A stretch of DNA of 64,000 nt from Tamarix chinensis. Its lineage: Eukaryota; Streptophyta; Magnoliopsida; Caryophyllales; Tamaricaceae. The notes under the pieces are model-generated. The model was not told the origin of the DNA. It saw only the letters and a list, made by a program, of their open reading frames with translations, and made no database searches. The stretch is from NCBI GenBank assembly GCA_030549775.1, contig CM060171.1:8987289-9051288 (forward strand), written 5' to 3'. This document shows, piece by piece, positions 25,626-37,200 of this stretch; within the stretch, counting starts at the first letter, position 1, and each line of letters begins with the position of its first letter. The translations under genes were made by a program, and so were the position numbers.

Positions 25626-27112
25626 TTAATATCCTATTTTTTATCAATTTTAATGTGAGTAAATTTAATCCTCAGCAATTTAACTCTCTTACTTCTGTTA
25701 TTGGCTATACAGAAGGTCTTATCCCTATCTCCGCTATTTCAGAGTCAACTCATCCTATTACTCAAGGTGAATCTTTAGTGGACTTTTACAATTGATATTT
25801 TTGCATTGATGGATGAAGATCATGATCTTGATAGAGCGAATCCTTAGAGGATGTTCTTATTGTGTAGTCTTAGAGGTAATTTTATCCTTGACACTGATAT
25901 ACACTTATCATGATTATGGGATGCTAAGATGTGTATGGCTTAAATAAGTCACATAAACATAAAGAGGTCAAGCATTGGATCAATTCAACTAAAATCTATT
26001 TTGTTGGACTTGTGGAAACTAGGGTTAAGGAGAATAATATTGTTACTATTAATTTTGGTATTAATAAGAATCAACATTATACCTTCAATTACAACCACCA
26101 TGCAAATGGTATAACTGGGTAGGTTGGCACTCTAGCTAGTGGCTTGTGGCTAGGGTGGCTGACTATAGCCAAATTATCACTTTCAAGGCTCATAATATGC
26201 ATGATAACAATAGGTTTTATGTTACTTTCAGTTATGATTTAAAATATGGTCAAAAGAGGAAAATGCTATAGTTGTGGCTTATCACTAAGGCCCCCTATAG
26301 AGGCATGGATCTTACTTGGAGATTGTAATGTAATCCTAAATCCTCATGAAAAACTTTAAGGTGATCCTCCTATATATGAAGATATCACTGATTTCAGGAA
26401 CTGTCTTCAAACATTAATAATGTATGATATTAGGTATTCGGACCCTTTGTATGCGTGGTCTAATAAACAATATGATGTTGATAGAATTTATTACAAATAG
26501 GATTAGATATTGGATAATTTGTAGTGAATTATCAACTTCCCTAACCCTCAAGTTATGTTTACCTCTCCTTTGGTCTCAGATCATTCCCCCATGATGGTTA
26601 GTACATCTAACTGCCAACGATTTGGTAAACTTCCAATTAGTTTCAAGGATTTAGTGAAATAAGTATGGAGGCAGCCTATTAGATAATGCACTATTTGAGA
26701 GTCCCAAGACAATTTAATGTTTCTAAAGCTTAATATCAAACATCTTAATTCCTTGAAATTTAGCAACATCAGAGGCAAGGTATATATGACAAAGGAAGGC
26801 TTGCAGGGAGTTCATGCAAAGCTAGTTATTGATCTGTCAAATGCTACTATCAATAAGGAAGAACAAAAGGCCTTATCCTAGCTTAACTACTTGTCTACTT
26901 GTGAAAAGAGCTTTTATAAACAAAATTCCAAGGTCCAATGGTTGAGTTTAGGGGATAAGAATACTGAAGTCTTTCATTCTATAGTTGGAGGAAGAAATTA
27001 TGGAGAAATCAAGTTAATAATTTACAATATTAGCAAGGGAATATTATCACTAATGCAACTCTAATTCAAGCTCAACTTACCGACTTTTATAAAAGTTTGA
27101 TGGGATCTTCTA
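25626..27112 (+). pseudogene. LINE fragment: APE-type endonuclease region, broken
   Basis: Translation across 25,930-26,120 gives an endonuclease-like N-terminal stretch (LNKSHKHKEVKHWI, then FVGLVETRVKEN). Downstream, in changing frames, are ILLGDCNVILNPHE at about 26,310, YTWSNK-like sequence at 26,450, SPLVSDHSPMMV at 26,570-26,600 and QWLSLGDKNTEVFH at 26,938-26,980. These are the order and motifs of the L1-type ORF2 endonuclease and linker. The reverse transcriptase should follow but is missing; an LTR-like unit begins at 27,113. Multiple stops and frame changes make this a dead copy. Confidence 0.75.
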
Positions 27113-28325
27113 TAGTATCCCATTCTAAATTTCTTCAAAGTGTATTTAAAATTATGTTGATATAAAATAAATTAGTTTTGGTTTTGAAATGGGCTTGAAA
27201 TTCTAATAAAAATATAAATTTTAGACGTACCGATTTATTAGTATACTAAGGAATTAACATTCCTGTTCTCAACAAACCAGTCGACTGGTTTGCCTAAATC
27301 GATCGACTGGTTATCCTGCAATTTTAGATTCATTTATGATTATGATTCAAATTTCTCTCTAATATTTATAAAAACTTATAATTAGAGTCTAATTATACTA
27401 ATAAGTAAGTTTTAGTGCTAGGGGATTATTTTCACATTATTTAGACCATTACATAAATTTAATTAGCTAAACTTTTCTTAAAAAGCACTTTTGAGGTAAG
27501 CTTCACCTTTGATCTTCTCCCTCACCTATCTCTCTCTCTTTTAGCAGCTAGGGTTGTGAGATTGACTTTGTGCAGCATCTCCTGACTTGCCAACCCACTG
27601 CTATGCTCATTTCTAGCTACACCCAACCCCCACCACCCCGTCAAGTCAACCTTCACTTCTTAGTTGTCCACACTCAACCTTACCAATTTCATCCCCCTTT
27701 ATCATGAGAATGTCGACCTAACCTTACCTCTGTACCTTTCATTTATGATATATTCTCATTCCTCACTTATTATTCTTACTCTCTTCTCCATTCTCTTTGT
27801 GGAAAATTCCCTCAAGTGTTGAACATCCCTTCATTTTTCCTCTTCTCTTCTCTTTTGGAAAAAGTAGAGACTTGCTATGGTTTTATCCATTTCTTATGAG
27901 AACAATGTGTTCTTTTCTCTTCTTCTAATATTGGTTTTAGTTATCTCATGTTTTCCTTAAATAAGGAATAATTAATTTAATGAATTAAATTGCAAGGATG
28001 ATCTAAAAATAGGCATTTATAGAGGAACGTTGTAAATAGACTCTGAAAATTAAGAAAATTTGTTAGAAGCTACAAAATAATTTTAGGAAGCCAAATATAT
28101 AAAAATATTCGGCATAATAATTGACTAAGGATACAAAAATAATTAAAACAAACAAGTTTGGCACAAACACATATTGTATGACTGGCCGAAACTAAAGTTA
28201 GAGTTTTGAGATAAAACTAAATATTATGAAGTTAAGGTAAGGTGATCAATGAGTGATAAGAGTTCAATGAAAGATTAATAAAATAATCACCCACCAATTA
28301 GGTGAGAAATAATTGGGGCATTACA
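27113..28325 (+). repeat. LTR-like unit, about 1.2 kb
   Basis: It starts near TAGTATCCCATTCTAAAT and ends AATTGGGGCATTACA, matching the start/end pattern of the other LTR-like repeats. A CT-rich tract at about 27,500-27,940 may be the transcribed leader. A perfect 18-bp palindrome lies at 27,274-27,291. No convincing target duplication was found. It separates the LINE endonuclease segment from 240 bases of unassigned sequence. Confidence 0.45.
27274..27291. promoter_or_regulatory. 18-bp perfect palindrome plus half-site
   Basis: AAACCAGTCGACTGGTTT is its own reverse complement. Twelve bases on, GATCGACTGGTT repeats one half (to about 27,312). The position near the left end of an LTR-like unit, upstream of its CT-rich tract, fits a promoter element. 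The function is inferred only from position and symmetry. Confidence 0.4.
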
Positions 28326-28565
28326 TTTATATTGCTAAAGATTATGTAGATCATGGGACGTTGATTTTTTTTTTTATTTCATGTACTTGTAAGGTGTTGA
28401 GATAATGTTTAATAGATAAACAATCAGAATCCGATTATCAATTATTGTCAACCATTGATTTTTCAATCACATACTTATTCTATTAGTAAGACTACATGGA
28501 CTAACCTATCTATTGAGGATCTAAGTAAGCTTCAACGATACATTCTCAACAATAAATTCACCATT
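28326..28565 (+). other. Unassigned 240-bp segment between LTR-like units
   Basis: An open stretch at about 28,465-28,565 reads SHTYSISKTTWTNLSIEDL, which I do not recognise. It could be more of the LINE interrupted at 27,112, but I could not confirm continuity. Confidence 0.25.
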
Positions 28566-28991
28566 TGTAATATCCCATTTCCCCGTACCCTAGTTATTAT
28601 ATGATTGAACTTGTTATTCGCTTCTGAAAGTTCTATTGCCAAGTTCAATGCCATTCATTTTAAAATCAATTTGTAATTAATTTTATACATCCGTAAAAAC
28701 TTGCATTTTCTTCAATTATTACAGTCTAGCTGTTTTCACATATTTTTGACTAATCTAAACTTCATAACCCATTCTTAAAATATCTCTAAGCTTACACATT
28801 CCCTATCCCATATTGCTCCACTTCATAAAAAAATTGCAATAAAAATAGTAACATGATTATATCAATAATGATAATAATAATAAAATAATTATAAAATCAA
28901 CCACAATAATACTAATTTATAAATGCATGACAAATACACACATTGTTCAATAATATTTCCTATTATATTAATAATAATGAATAATAGAGAC

Positions 28992-29041
<50 letters not shown>

Positions 29042-30340
29042 TACAGTCAATAATAGTAATTATAACAACAATAATAATTATCTAACAACAATAAGACCAT
29101 TGGCACTCCCTTCATATAAAAGATTTATTATGACTTGCACACTTCAGTAAGATCCAGTAATATTAACTCTACGTAGCACCCCAACCTTATATTGGCCGTG
29201 AATGGTTACCTAAAACCACTCTGGGATTGATAACTTAACTCATAGATTAACACATATCTTATTTCACACACTTCTTATAATCTTTTTACGATATCACCTA
29301 AGCTTAGACTATTAAGTCATAAATATTTAGAGTACCCCAGGTAAAATATGTCTAACTATATAGTTTTCCAAAGATAATTTAAAAAAAAAATATATCTTGT
29401 CGATATAGTTCTCTATATCAAACTTTTTTACTATCTACAGTCTATCACATAATTTGAGATATGATACATTATTATTCTTATTACATTATTTATTAAAAAT
29501 AACAAAACAATTAATACATACGTATAAGATGGAAGCGGCACTATGAGGATAAAAGTGAAAATTATATTTTCTTCAAACCTACTTCTTCTCCAATACAAAA
29601 AATATATATATTTTCTATTAAAGTTTCCATTGTAATTTTAATATTATTAATGATATGATTATTTTGAAGCATTATCATTGTTATTATTAATTATCAACAA
29701 TCGATTATTGATATATTAATTAACATATATTATTATTACTAATAACTTAATTATATTATTACCTTCATTAATTTTATTTAGATAATGAAAATATTAATTA
29801 TCATAACAATACCTTTAAATTTGAATAGGATGAAGTTAGTTCAAATTACAATTAACAAACCATAATCTTATTAAATATTTATTTTGTAACCTCATTTTTT
29901 ATGTGACATAATATAAAGAAACAATGTGACTAAAGTAATAATGTGACTAAAATAATAATGATGTTTGATATATATATTTTATTTATGTATGAAAATTGTT
30001 GAAATACTAGTAGTATTTGACAACTTAGTTAATTTGAAACGAATTAATATATAGCGATAATTTTAAATAATTTTTTTTAATAAAATATACTTAATAGTGG
30101 TGAGTGGGTATAATTGATAAGGATTTAAGAATAATGTCTTAGAATAGTTTAAATATCTAAAACAACATAGTAAAACTTACTAAAAAAATAATATACAGTG
30201 AATAATATAGATAATAAAATTTTAAAAATAAAATATAAAGTAAATGACTATAAAGTAAAAATATAGATAATGGCTACCTAACTAACACATCAAATAAAAA
30301 AAAGTTCAAATGGAAATTTATAAATCATCGTTTTATTAGC
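28566..30340 (+). repeat. LTR-like terminus and AT-rich remnant
   Basis: TGTAATATCCCATTTCCCC at 28,566 followed by CGCTTCTGAAAG resembles the other LTR-like left ends. The body is extremely AT-rich and contains a long (AAT)n run. The right end is unresolved. No gene is seen; the Ile-rich open frame at 28,923-29,150 is translated microsatellite. Confidence 0.35.
28992..29041. repeat. (AAT)n microsatellite
   Basis: About 49 bases of uninterrupted ATA/AAT trinucleotides. Confidence 0.95.
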
Positions 30341-30352
30341 ACCAAACAATTA

Positions 30353-30561
30353 GACACTATTTGGTTCTAAGAAAGTTTAAGGGAAAGAAAATTAAAATTA
30401 AAATATTTTTCTTCAAATTTTTCTTAAAGAAAATTATATGGCTAATCTTTAGTAATTTTATACCATCTTATTTTTCTATTTCATTATGTCAAGTAAACCA
30501 AATACAAAAAAATATTTTTCTTATTATTTTCTTTAAAATTTTTCATGAGCCAAATGGAGCA
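30353..30561. mobile_element. Tourist-like MITE, 209 bp
   Basis: TTA trinucleotides flank it (30,350-30,352 and 30,562-30,564). The left end reads GACACTATTTGGTTCTAAGA and the reverse strand of the right end reads TGCTCCATTTGGCTCATGA; both share (T/C)ATTTGG and then A/T-rich sequence with AAGAAAA. A TTA duplication and a TTTGG-containing TIR fit PIF/Harbinger-type MITEs. The TIRs are imperfect. It lies about 0.7 kb upstream of the NDX start codon. Confidence 0.5.
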
Positions 30562-30784
30562 TTAAGCATTTGACGATCATTGTGTTGCTCCATCAACAAT
30601 ATTGCACGGGTGCACAAATAAAATAGCAAAGTAATAATTTTTTCAATTATAAAATATGTTTATATATTTAAAAAAAATACGAACATAAAAATATATATTT
30701 TTTCCAAACAAGGACAAGACAACGAGACAAGCGAAATTTTCCTACTCCAATTCACCCACGGAAGCCTATCGCCGACGTCAATGG

Positions 30785-30792
30785 TATAAAAG
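30785..30792 (+). promoter_or_regulatory. Candidate TATA box of NDX
   Basis: TATAAAAG lies about 460 bases before the start codon. The 170 bases after it turn C-rich (many CTC, CGC words), as expected for a plant 5' UTR in AT-rich surroundings. A leader intron is possible (GTATGATT at about 31,018). No independent evidence for the start site. Confidence 0.3.
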
Positions 30793-31218
30793 GAAATAAA
30801 ATAAAATAATAGAATAAATGAAATCCCACTCGCACGGTCGCACCTAACACTAATCGCTCTCGTACTCTCAAAACTCCAAATTGCTCTGCTCCCTCCGTTT
30901 TGTCCTTCAACCCCCACTTCCGCCTTTGTGATTCTTCCTTTCCCGCTCTCTGCCCTAGTTGCTGTTTCCAATCTCGTTTCGACCATAATCAAGGAAGGAA
31001 ACTGAAAATTTAAGCGGTATGATTACATTTTTACCGCCCTATTATCGTTTTTCTTCTTTTTATTGATTCATCTACTGCCTGGTGCTAGGTATGATCAATT
31101 GTCCTCTAGTTTTAACAGTTTCGCTCTTATTAGAAGGCGAATTGTCGGTGAAAATTTGTGAAAAAGTCTGGGAAAATTTGGGACGTAATTGAAGACGAGA
31201 CGAGGAAGTGAATAAAGA

Positions 31219-31233
31219 ATGTGCATGCTTTAG
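31219..31233 (+). other. Minimal upstream ORF in the NDX leader
   Basis: ATG TGC ATG CTT TAG, ending 12 bases before the NDX start codon. If it lies in the mature leader it could lower initiation at the main ATG. Confidence 0.35.
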
Positions 31234-31245
31234 CAAAATATATTA

Positions 31246-31263
31246 ATGGAATTTGCAGAAAAG
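31246..31263 (+). CDS. NDX: NDX coding exon 1 (18 nt)
   Basis: Encodes MEFAEK. The donor AAG|GTATGA follows directly, phase 0. Such a short first coding exon is easy to miss; the start is supported by frame and by being the nearest ATG to exon 2. Confidence 0.7.
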
Positions 31264-34200
31264 GTATGAGTACTTCATGAACATTGAAACTAGCGCCTAC
31301 ATCTACTTATAGAGACATCTAACACTCATTTGAATTGCTCGCGATTTAATTTGACTATTTATTTTGCATGATAGGCAATTGACTTGATATCGGCGGTGAA
31401 AGGTTTACATAGTCTTGGCTCTCAGGAGCTCAGCAGGTTGTTGAAACAGTCCGATAGAATTCCATTGTCGCACAGTTCTGAAAATGGGTCATTTTTAGAG
31501 GTAATTTGATATTACAAACATTATTCTTTTTATTCTTTCTTTAATCTCTTAATAACTCCATTCATTCCTTGCATATAAATATAAAAATTTAAAATCATTG
31601 AACCTCGAACCCATCTGAATTCTCTCCATTGGTGTGCAGAATTAAGATTTCATATGCAGTCATCAGATTGCCGTATATTCTTATTCATAATTTATATCTA
31701 CCCTGTTTGTTTTAAATGTACCTTTTCATACAACTGTTGTTTTAGATGTACCTTCTCGTTTCTCCCTTTTATTGATGTGGCATTTCATATTTACTTCGGG
31801 CATGGTTTCAGATCGATATAGAAAAGCTAGCAAGGTTCCTTCCGCTGCACCTTATTGCCGTGACCTTGTCATCCAAAAGAGATGAAACATTATTAAGATA
31901 CCTGTTGTGCGGATTACGACTGTTGCATTCGTTATGCGAAATAGCATCTCGACATCCAAAGCTTGAACAGGTTGGTCTGTTTCCCGTTAACTTTCATTTC
32001 TGCCTTTTTGTCCTAGAAGTTGCTTGCACAGTGAGGCAGGCATCATTTATCATCACAGATTTGCAGTTCTTTTATATGATTATACAACAAAGAAACATAT
32101 TGTGTGCTGTATGAGATCTTTTCATTTTCTTCTTCCTGATATAAAGGGCAGTTTCATTAACAAGAAGGGTGACCCAAGACACATGGTTCCATTATTGAGT
32201 ATGTTTGGCATGACCAAACATTTTGAGCTCAAAGTACCTTTTTCCATAAGTTTGTCAGGGATATTTGGTCAATTAGTGCTTTTTTCCCTGGGTCCAATTA
32301 GCTAAAGGCTAGCTGGAATTATCATCCAAACATACATATCGTGTCTTAGGAGAGGAAAGGGCATGCTGGCTTGTCCCTGCTTTGCAAAGAGGCTTCTTCC
32401 ATGTCACTGCCTCAGGGTTTGAAATTTGGATTACAGGGAATTGGGAAAGGGAAGGGAAACCCTCCCTTTCATTTCTGATATTGCTTAATAGAGAGGACAG
32501 CCACTGAAATCCTTATGGTTATACACAGAAAGAAACTGTAAAGCGCTCCAAACCTTAGTAAATCAGATGGAAGAATCAAGGCTTACTTTTGGGAAACCAT
32601 TGTACTCAATCTTCTGATGCGAATTTGGAGCAAAGGTTTGACACCTCCATTGCACCCTCCCCTGCTATAAGTTCTGTAAAAGGTAACAACCCACTTCAAA
32701 TCCTGCCATTGACAGGTTCTAGAGTCTCACCTCTACTAACTAATGGGCTATGAGCATACCTTTTGTTTTCTTGAAAGACCTGTACAATACCGCTTGAGGG
32801 AATTCTGAACATGGGACAACAGGTCCTTAGAATACGACCTCTTTGTTATGCTGAAACCTCCTGAAGTCCTGATGTTTTGATCCAGATTATCGAGTGATGG
32901 CAATCATACCCACCTTATAATATATTACAGCAAAGGTTTATACTTAATAGTTTGCACTCACTCAGCTCATTAGTCTCACTACCATGGTAGCACATAATGC
33001 ATGTGTTTGGTGACATGTCCTGCAAGGTTCTTATGTGTCAATATAATGTTAGTGTTCATTTGGCAATGAAAACAGGCCAAACGAAAGCATTACTCTTAGG
33101 AGCCTTGGCTTTCCGAATAGAATCTTGGATATCATTAGAAATAAAAATCAATTTCTTGCTGCTGTTATGTTGGATCCTTAATAATTTGCCGACATACTTG
33201 ATGAAAACTAGCATCGCATCATTTGGTATCTTTAGATTGGAACTCATTGCATGCCATGCCATAATTGGTTGAATGTCTAAAAGAAAACAAAGTTGATGAT
33301 GGGATAGCAATTTGACTTGTACCTTCTAATTAAATTGAACTGGACATAAGAAATCACGAGGCTTAGAAATGGAGGTTGAAATGGAGATGGTTGCGTTATT
33401 TGATCATTGGATTTGTCATGATGCAAACATTGAGACACCTTGCCCCATTCCATAATCATATATGATCCAGTATTATAGATATCCACAATTTATAAAAAGA
33501 GGAGATATTACAATCCAAAACTTAGCAAGGCTATGAGGGAGACTATTCCCAACTAAACTAATGCTTATTAACAAGAAAGAAGAGCCAGACCTCCTACTAG
33601 GTCTATGTAGGACATAAGCTTATAGAAAAATTTACAATTTGAGAAGGCCATGGAATGAGTTGCTATGTCGTTTAAGATTACTGTTTCAACTTGCTGTGGT
33701 GTTTGTAGAGAGTTTGAAAAAATTCTATTATTTCTTTCTCTCTAAATAGAGTAGGTCGTTGCAGCAAAAATTGCCCTAATCAGTAGCTTCCTCTCTTTGG
33801 GTCCCCGACCACCATTTGATCAAATCATCCCACCTATGCATGGTTGGACGGCACCCCAATTTTGGTAAAAGGGGGGAGGGTCTTAACCTCAAGGGAAATA
33901 GTACATGAAAAGAATGTGTAGCTATTTGTTCATGTTGAGAGCATAAGACACATGTACTATCATTCAACACAGGGACGAAGCCAGGATATAAAATGCATGG
34001 GGTCCCAATAAATAACAAGCATATATCTAAATATAAAATAATAATAGAAATTATAATTATAATAATAATATATTTAATATTATCCAAATTCATACATAGA
34101 TATTCGTTTACAATTGTACTCGTCGAGGTTTCATATTTTGAAACCGAGCTATAATAGTCTCATTACTAATGGTATCGGATACATCTTTTTCTATATATGA

Positions 34201-37200
34201 CATTAGACAATTATGTACCCATTCATCACACATACGATTTCGTAACTTGTTTTTGATAAAACTCATTGCTGAAAAAGCTCTTTCAACAGTTGCAGTAGCT
34301 ACCGGTAAAATCAAAGCCAGCTTCACAAACATATAAACCAAAGGATATGTAGTGTGCTTTTTTGTTTCCACTAACTTCCTTGAGAGATCACCAAGTCCTT
34401 TTAATTCAGAAAATCTTTCATCAGATCGAACATCCAAAATATAATTCTCAAGCTGATTATCCAGTATCACAACATCAACATCAGAAAAATCCTCGGGATA
34501 AAACTTTGTCAACCTAATCAATGAAGCTTTGTCAAAAGCAGAAAATAGCTCCGATGGATTCAAACATGCTACACATGACAACAACGTAGTGCCTATCACA
34601 TCAAAACGTGATTCAAGCTCCTCTAATTGCAAGTCTAATATGCTGTAGAAGCAATCAAACTAGTAATGATGCATATTTGTAAGAAATGGAGCCAACCGTT
34701 GTGATGTGTTTTCCTTAACATACCGATCATCCATATTTGCAATCACAATATTCTTATCGTGGCAAAATAAAGAACCTTCAACAATAAGATCTTCCCATCC
34801 TTCATCCCTCATCGTTTGGAGGCGTTGTTTAGCAAGTTGAACAAGTCTCATGGCATTTACAATGTCTTGATCACGCTTCTGCAACATCTGAGATAAATCA
34901 TTTGTGATACCTAGAACCCTTCTCATCAAATGTAACATGAAAACACACTCAAAGGACATTAGTAGATCTTTGAAAGCTCTAGCTTCACCTTTCTGTCTAC
35001 TTTTTGAATCTTTTTTCAAAAAATCAAGTACTTCAATAACCGGAGAAAATAACTTAACCAAACTTGAAAGAGACTTAAGATGTGAACCCCAACGAGTATC
35101 TCCAGCCCTTGAAAGGGCTAATTCTTGATTCAATCCACGCCCATGTTCGATCTTGCCTAGATCAAATGCTTCTTCTAATTCAAGAGCACGTTTATCTCGA
35201 AGCATATCTCGACGTTTGTTAGATGATTCAATTACATTAACAACACCAGTAACGATAAAAAACAACCAATCACCATCTTTATGAGACCTTGCAACTGCAA
35301 CGAGTGCCAACTGAAGCTGATGAGCAAAACAATGAATATAATATGCTGAATTATTTTCAATATGAATCAAAGTTTTTAAACCACCATATTCTCCTCTCAT
35401 ATTGCTTGCTCCATCATAGCCCTGTCCTCGTATTCTTGATATGCATAATTTATATTTCACTAACATTGTCTCAAGTGTTGATTTGAGTGACACGGCAGTT
35501 GTATCAGCTACATGTGCAATACCAATAAATCTTTCCATCACAAAACCCTTACGATCCACATAACATACAACAACAGCCATTTGTTCTTTCTCAGATATAT
35601 CACCAGATTCATCAATTAATATGCCAAAAACATCATCCCCAATCTCCTTAATAATCTCATTACTTATTTCAGTTGCACAAGCACAAGCAATATCTTTTTG
35701 AACATCAGGAGAAGTCATCTGGCTATTTCTCGGAGGATTTTTCAACATAAAACTAGCCAGAGATGGATTAACTTCTTGTAATATTTTTAGGAGCTCATAA
35801 AAATTACCTCGGTTTTTTGAACTATCCGATTCATCATTCCCCCGAAATGCTAGTCCTTGTCGAAGAGGATATCTAATAGCAATAACTGATGCTTCTAGAC
35901 GAATATGATACTCAGATTTCACTATTTCAGATTGTTTTGACAAAGCAGCTTGAATGCCATACTTTTGATTCATCAAAGTATCACATTTTTTCACAGCCTT
36001 GTTATGAGGACTATCACAATTACCAACATGAACTTCAAGCCTATCCTTTTTATTCCATCCCCCAAAACCTTGACCCACAAAATGATCACCACCGGCTTCA
36101 AATTCTTGTTTAAACAAGTAACATGGAAGGCAAAAAGCAGCATCTTTTGCTATACTATATTCTAACCAGTCATACTGATCAAACTAAGATGCAACAAATC
36201 TTCGATTTTTTCCAGCAATAAGTTTAATTGGAAAATTGTGTGCACGAGGTTGGAAAGGACCAAGACGAATATAAGCTCTCCTTACCTCATCTTGCTGATT
36301 TGGATGGAAATCTGAAATTTTTTTCCTCAGACCTGGATCAAGTTCCAGAGAATTTAAATCTACCCAATTGCGTTGTGTAGCTTGAGATTGATGAAGATAT
36401 GAAGAAACTTGTTCATGAATTACAGAACTAGGAACTGGATTAGAATTGTTCTCATTAGCTCGTTCTTTGTTTTTAGGCCGCTTTTGAAGATATTTCCACA
36501 TGCTAATTTGATAAAATCAAATCTGCAATTATGAATACAACAATACAATTATACAAGATGTAATAAACAAATACTCAACTAATTAGAAATACAAACTATT
36601 CCAATTTCACATATTCACAATTATACAAAATGTAATTAACAAATCTCAATACAAACTATTCCAATTTCACATATTCACAATAAAATTAGAAATAAAAATA
36701 CAAACTAATTCAATTAACAAAAATACTCATACTCAACTAAATCAACATTACACAATAATAATTCATACCATACTAATTCAAAATTAACATAACCTAATTC
36801 AAAAATATACAATAATCAACTCATTAACAAATCTCAATACAAACTATTCCAATTTCACATATTCACAATAAAATTAAAAATAAAAATACAAACTAATTCA
36901 ATTAACAAAAAAAGATATTATATTTCATCTTAAATAAAATTTTTTTAAAAAAATAATAAAAACCCTCACCCTCTCAAATCTCAATTTCTCGGGGCGGGCT
37001 GCGGGCACTGTTGTGTTTGCCTTGCCTGTTTGGCTGTTTCGTTTGCCTAATTCGCTGCCTTCTGCCTGCCTCTGTTGAGAGTTGAGACAGAGACAGTGAC
37101 AAACAACAACAGGTCGGCGACGGCGAGGCGGAGGCTTCAGGCAAGAAAGATAGCAGGTCAGTAGTGGCCAGCGGCTGCAGTGTGCGACTGGGCGGTGGGT

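Noticed and set aside
28923..29150. 75-codon frame with a long Ile run
   Set aside because: It is a translated (AAT)n microsatellite.
32024..32305. Open frame just after NDX exon 3 as an extra exon
   Set aside because: The exon 3 sequence joins in phase to exon 4 at 50,583 with family-like sequence across the junction; this frame shows no NDX-like sequence.
34904..36165. Plus-strand frames across the hAT transposase
   Set aside because: They are antisense to a clear transposase on the minus strand.
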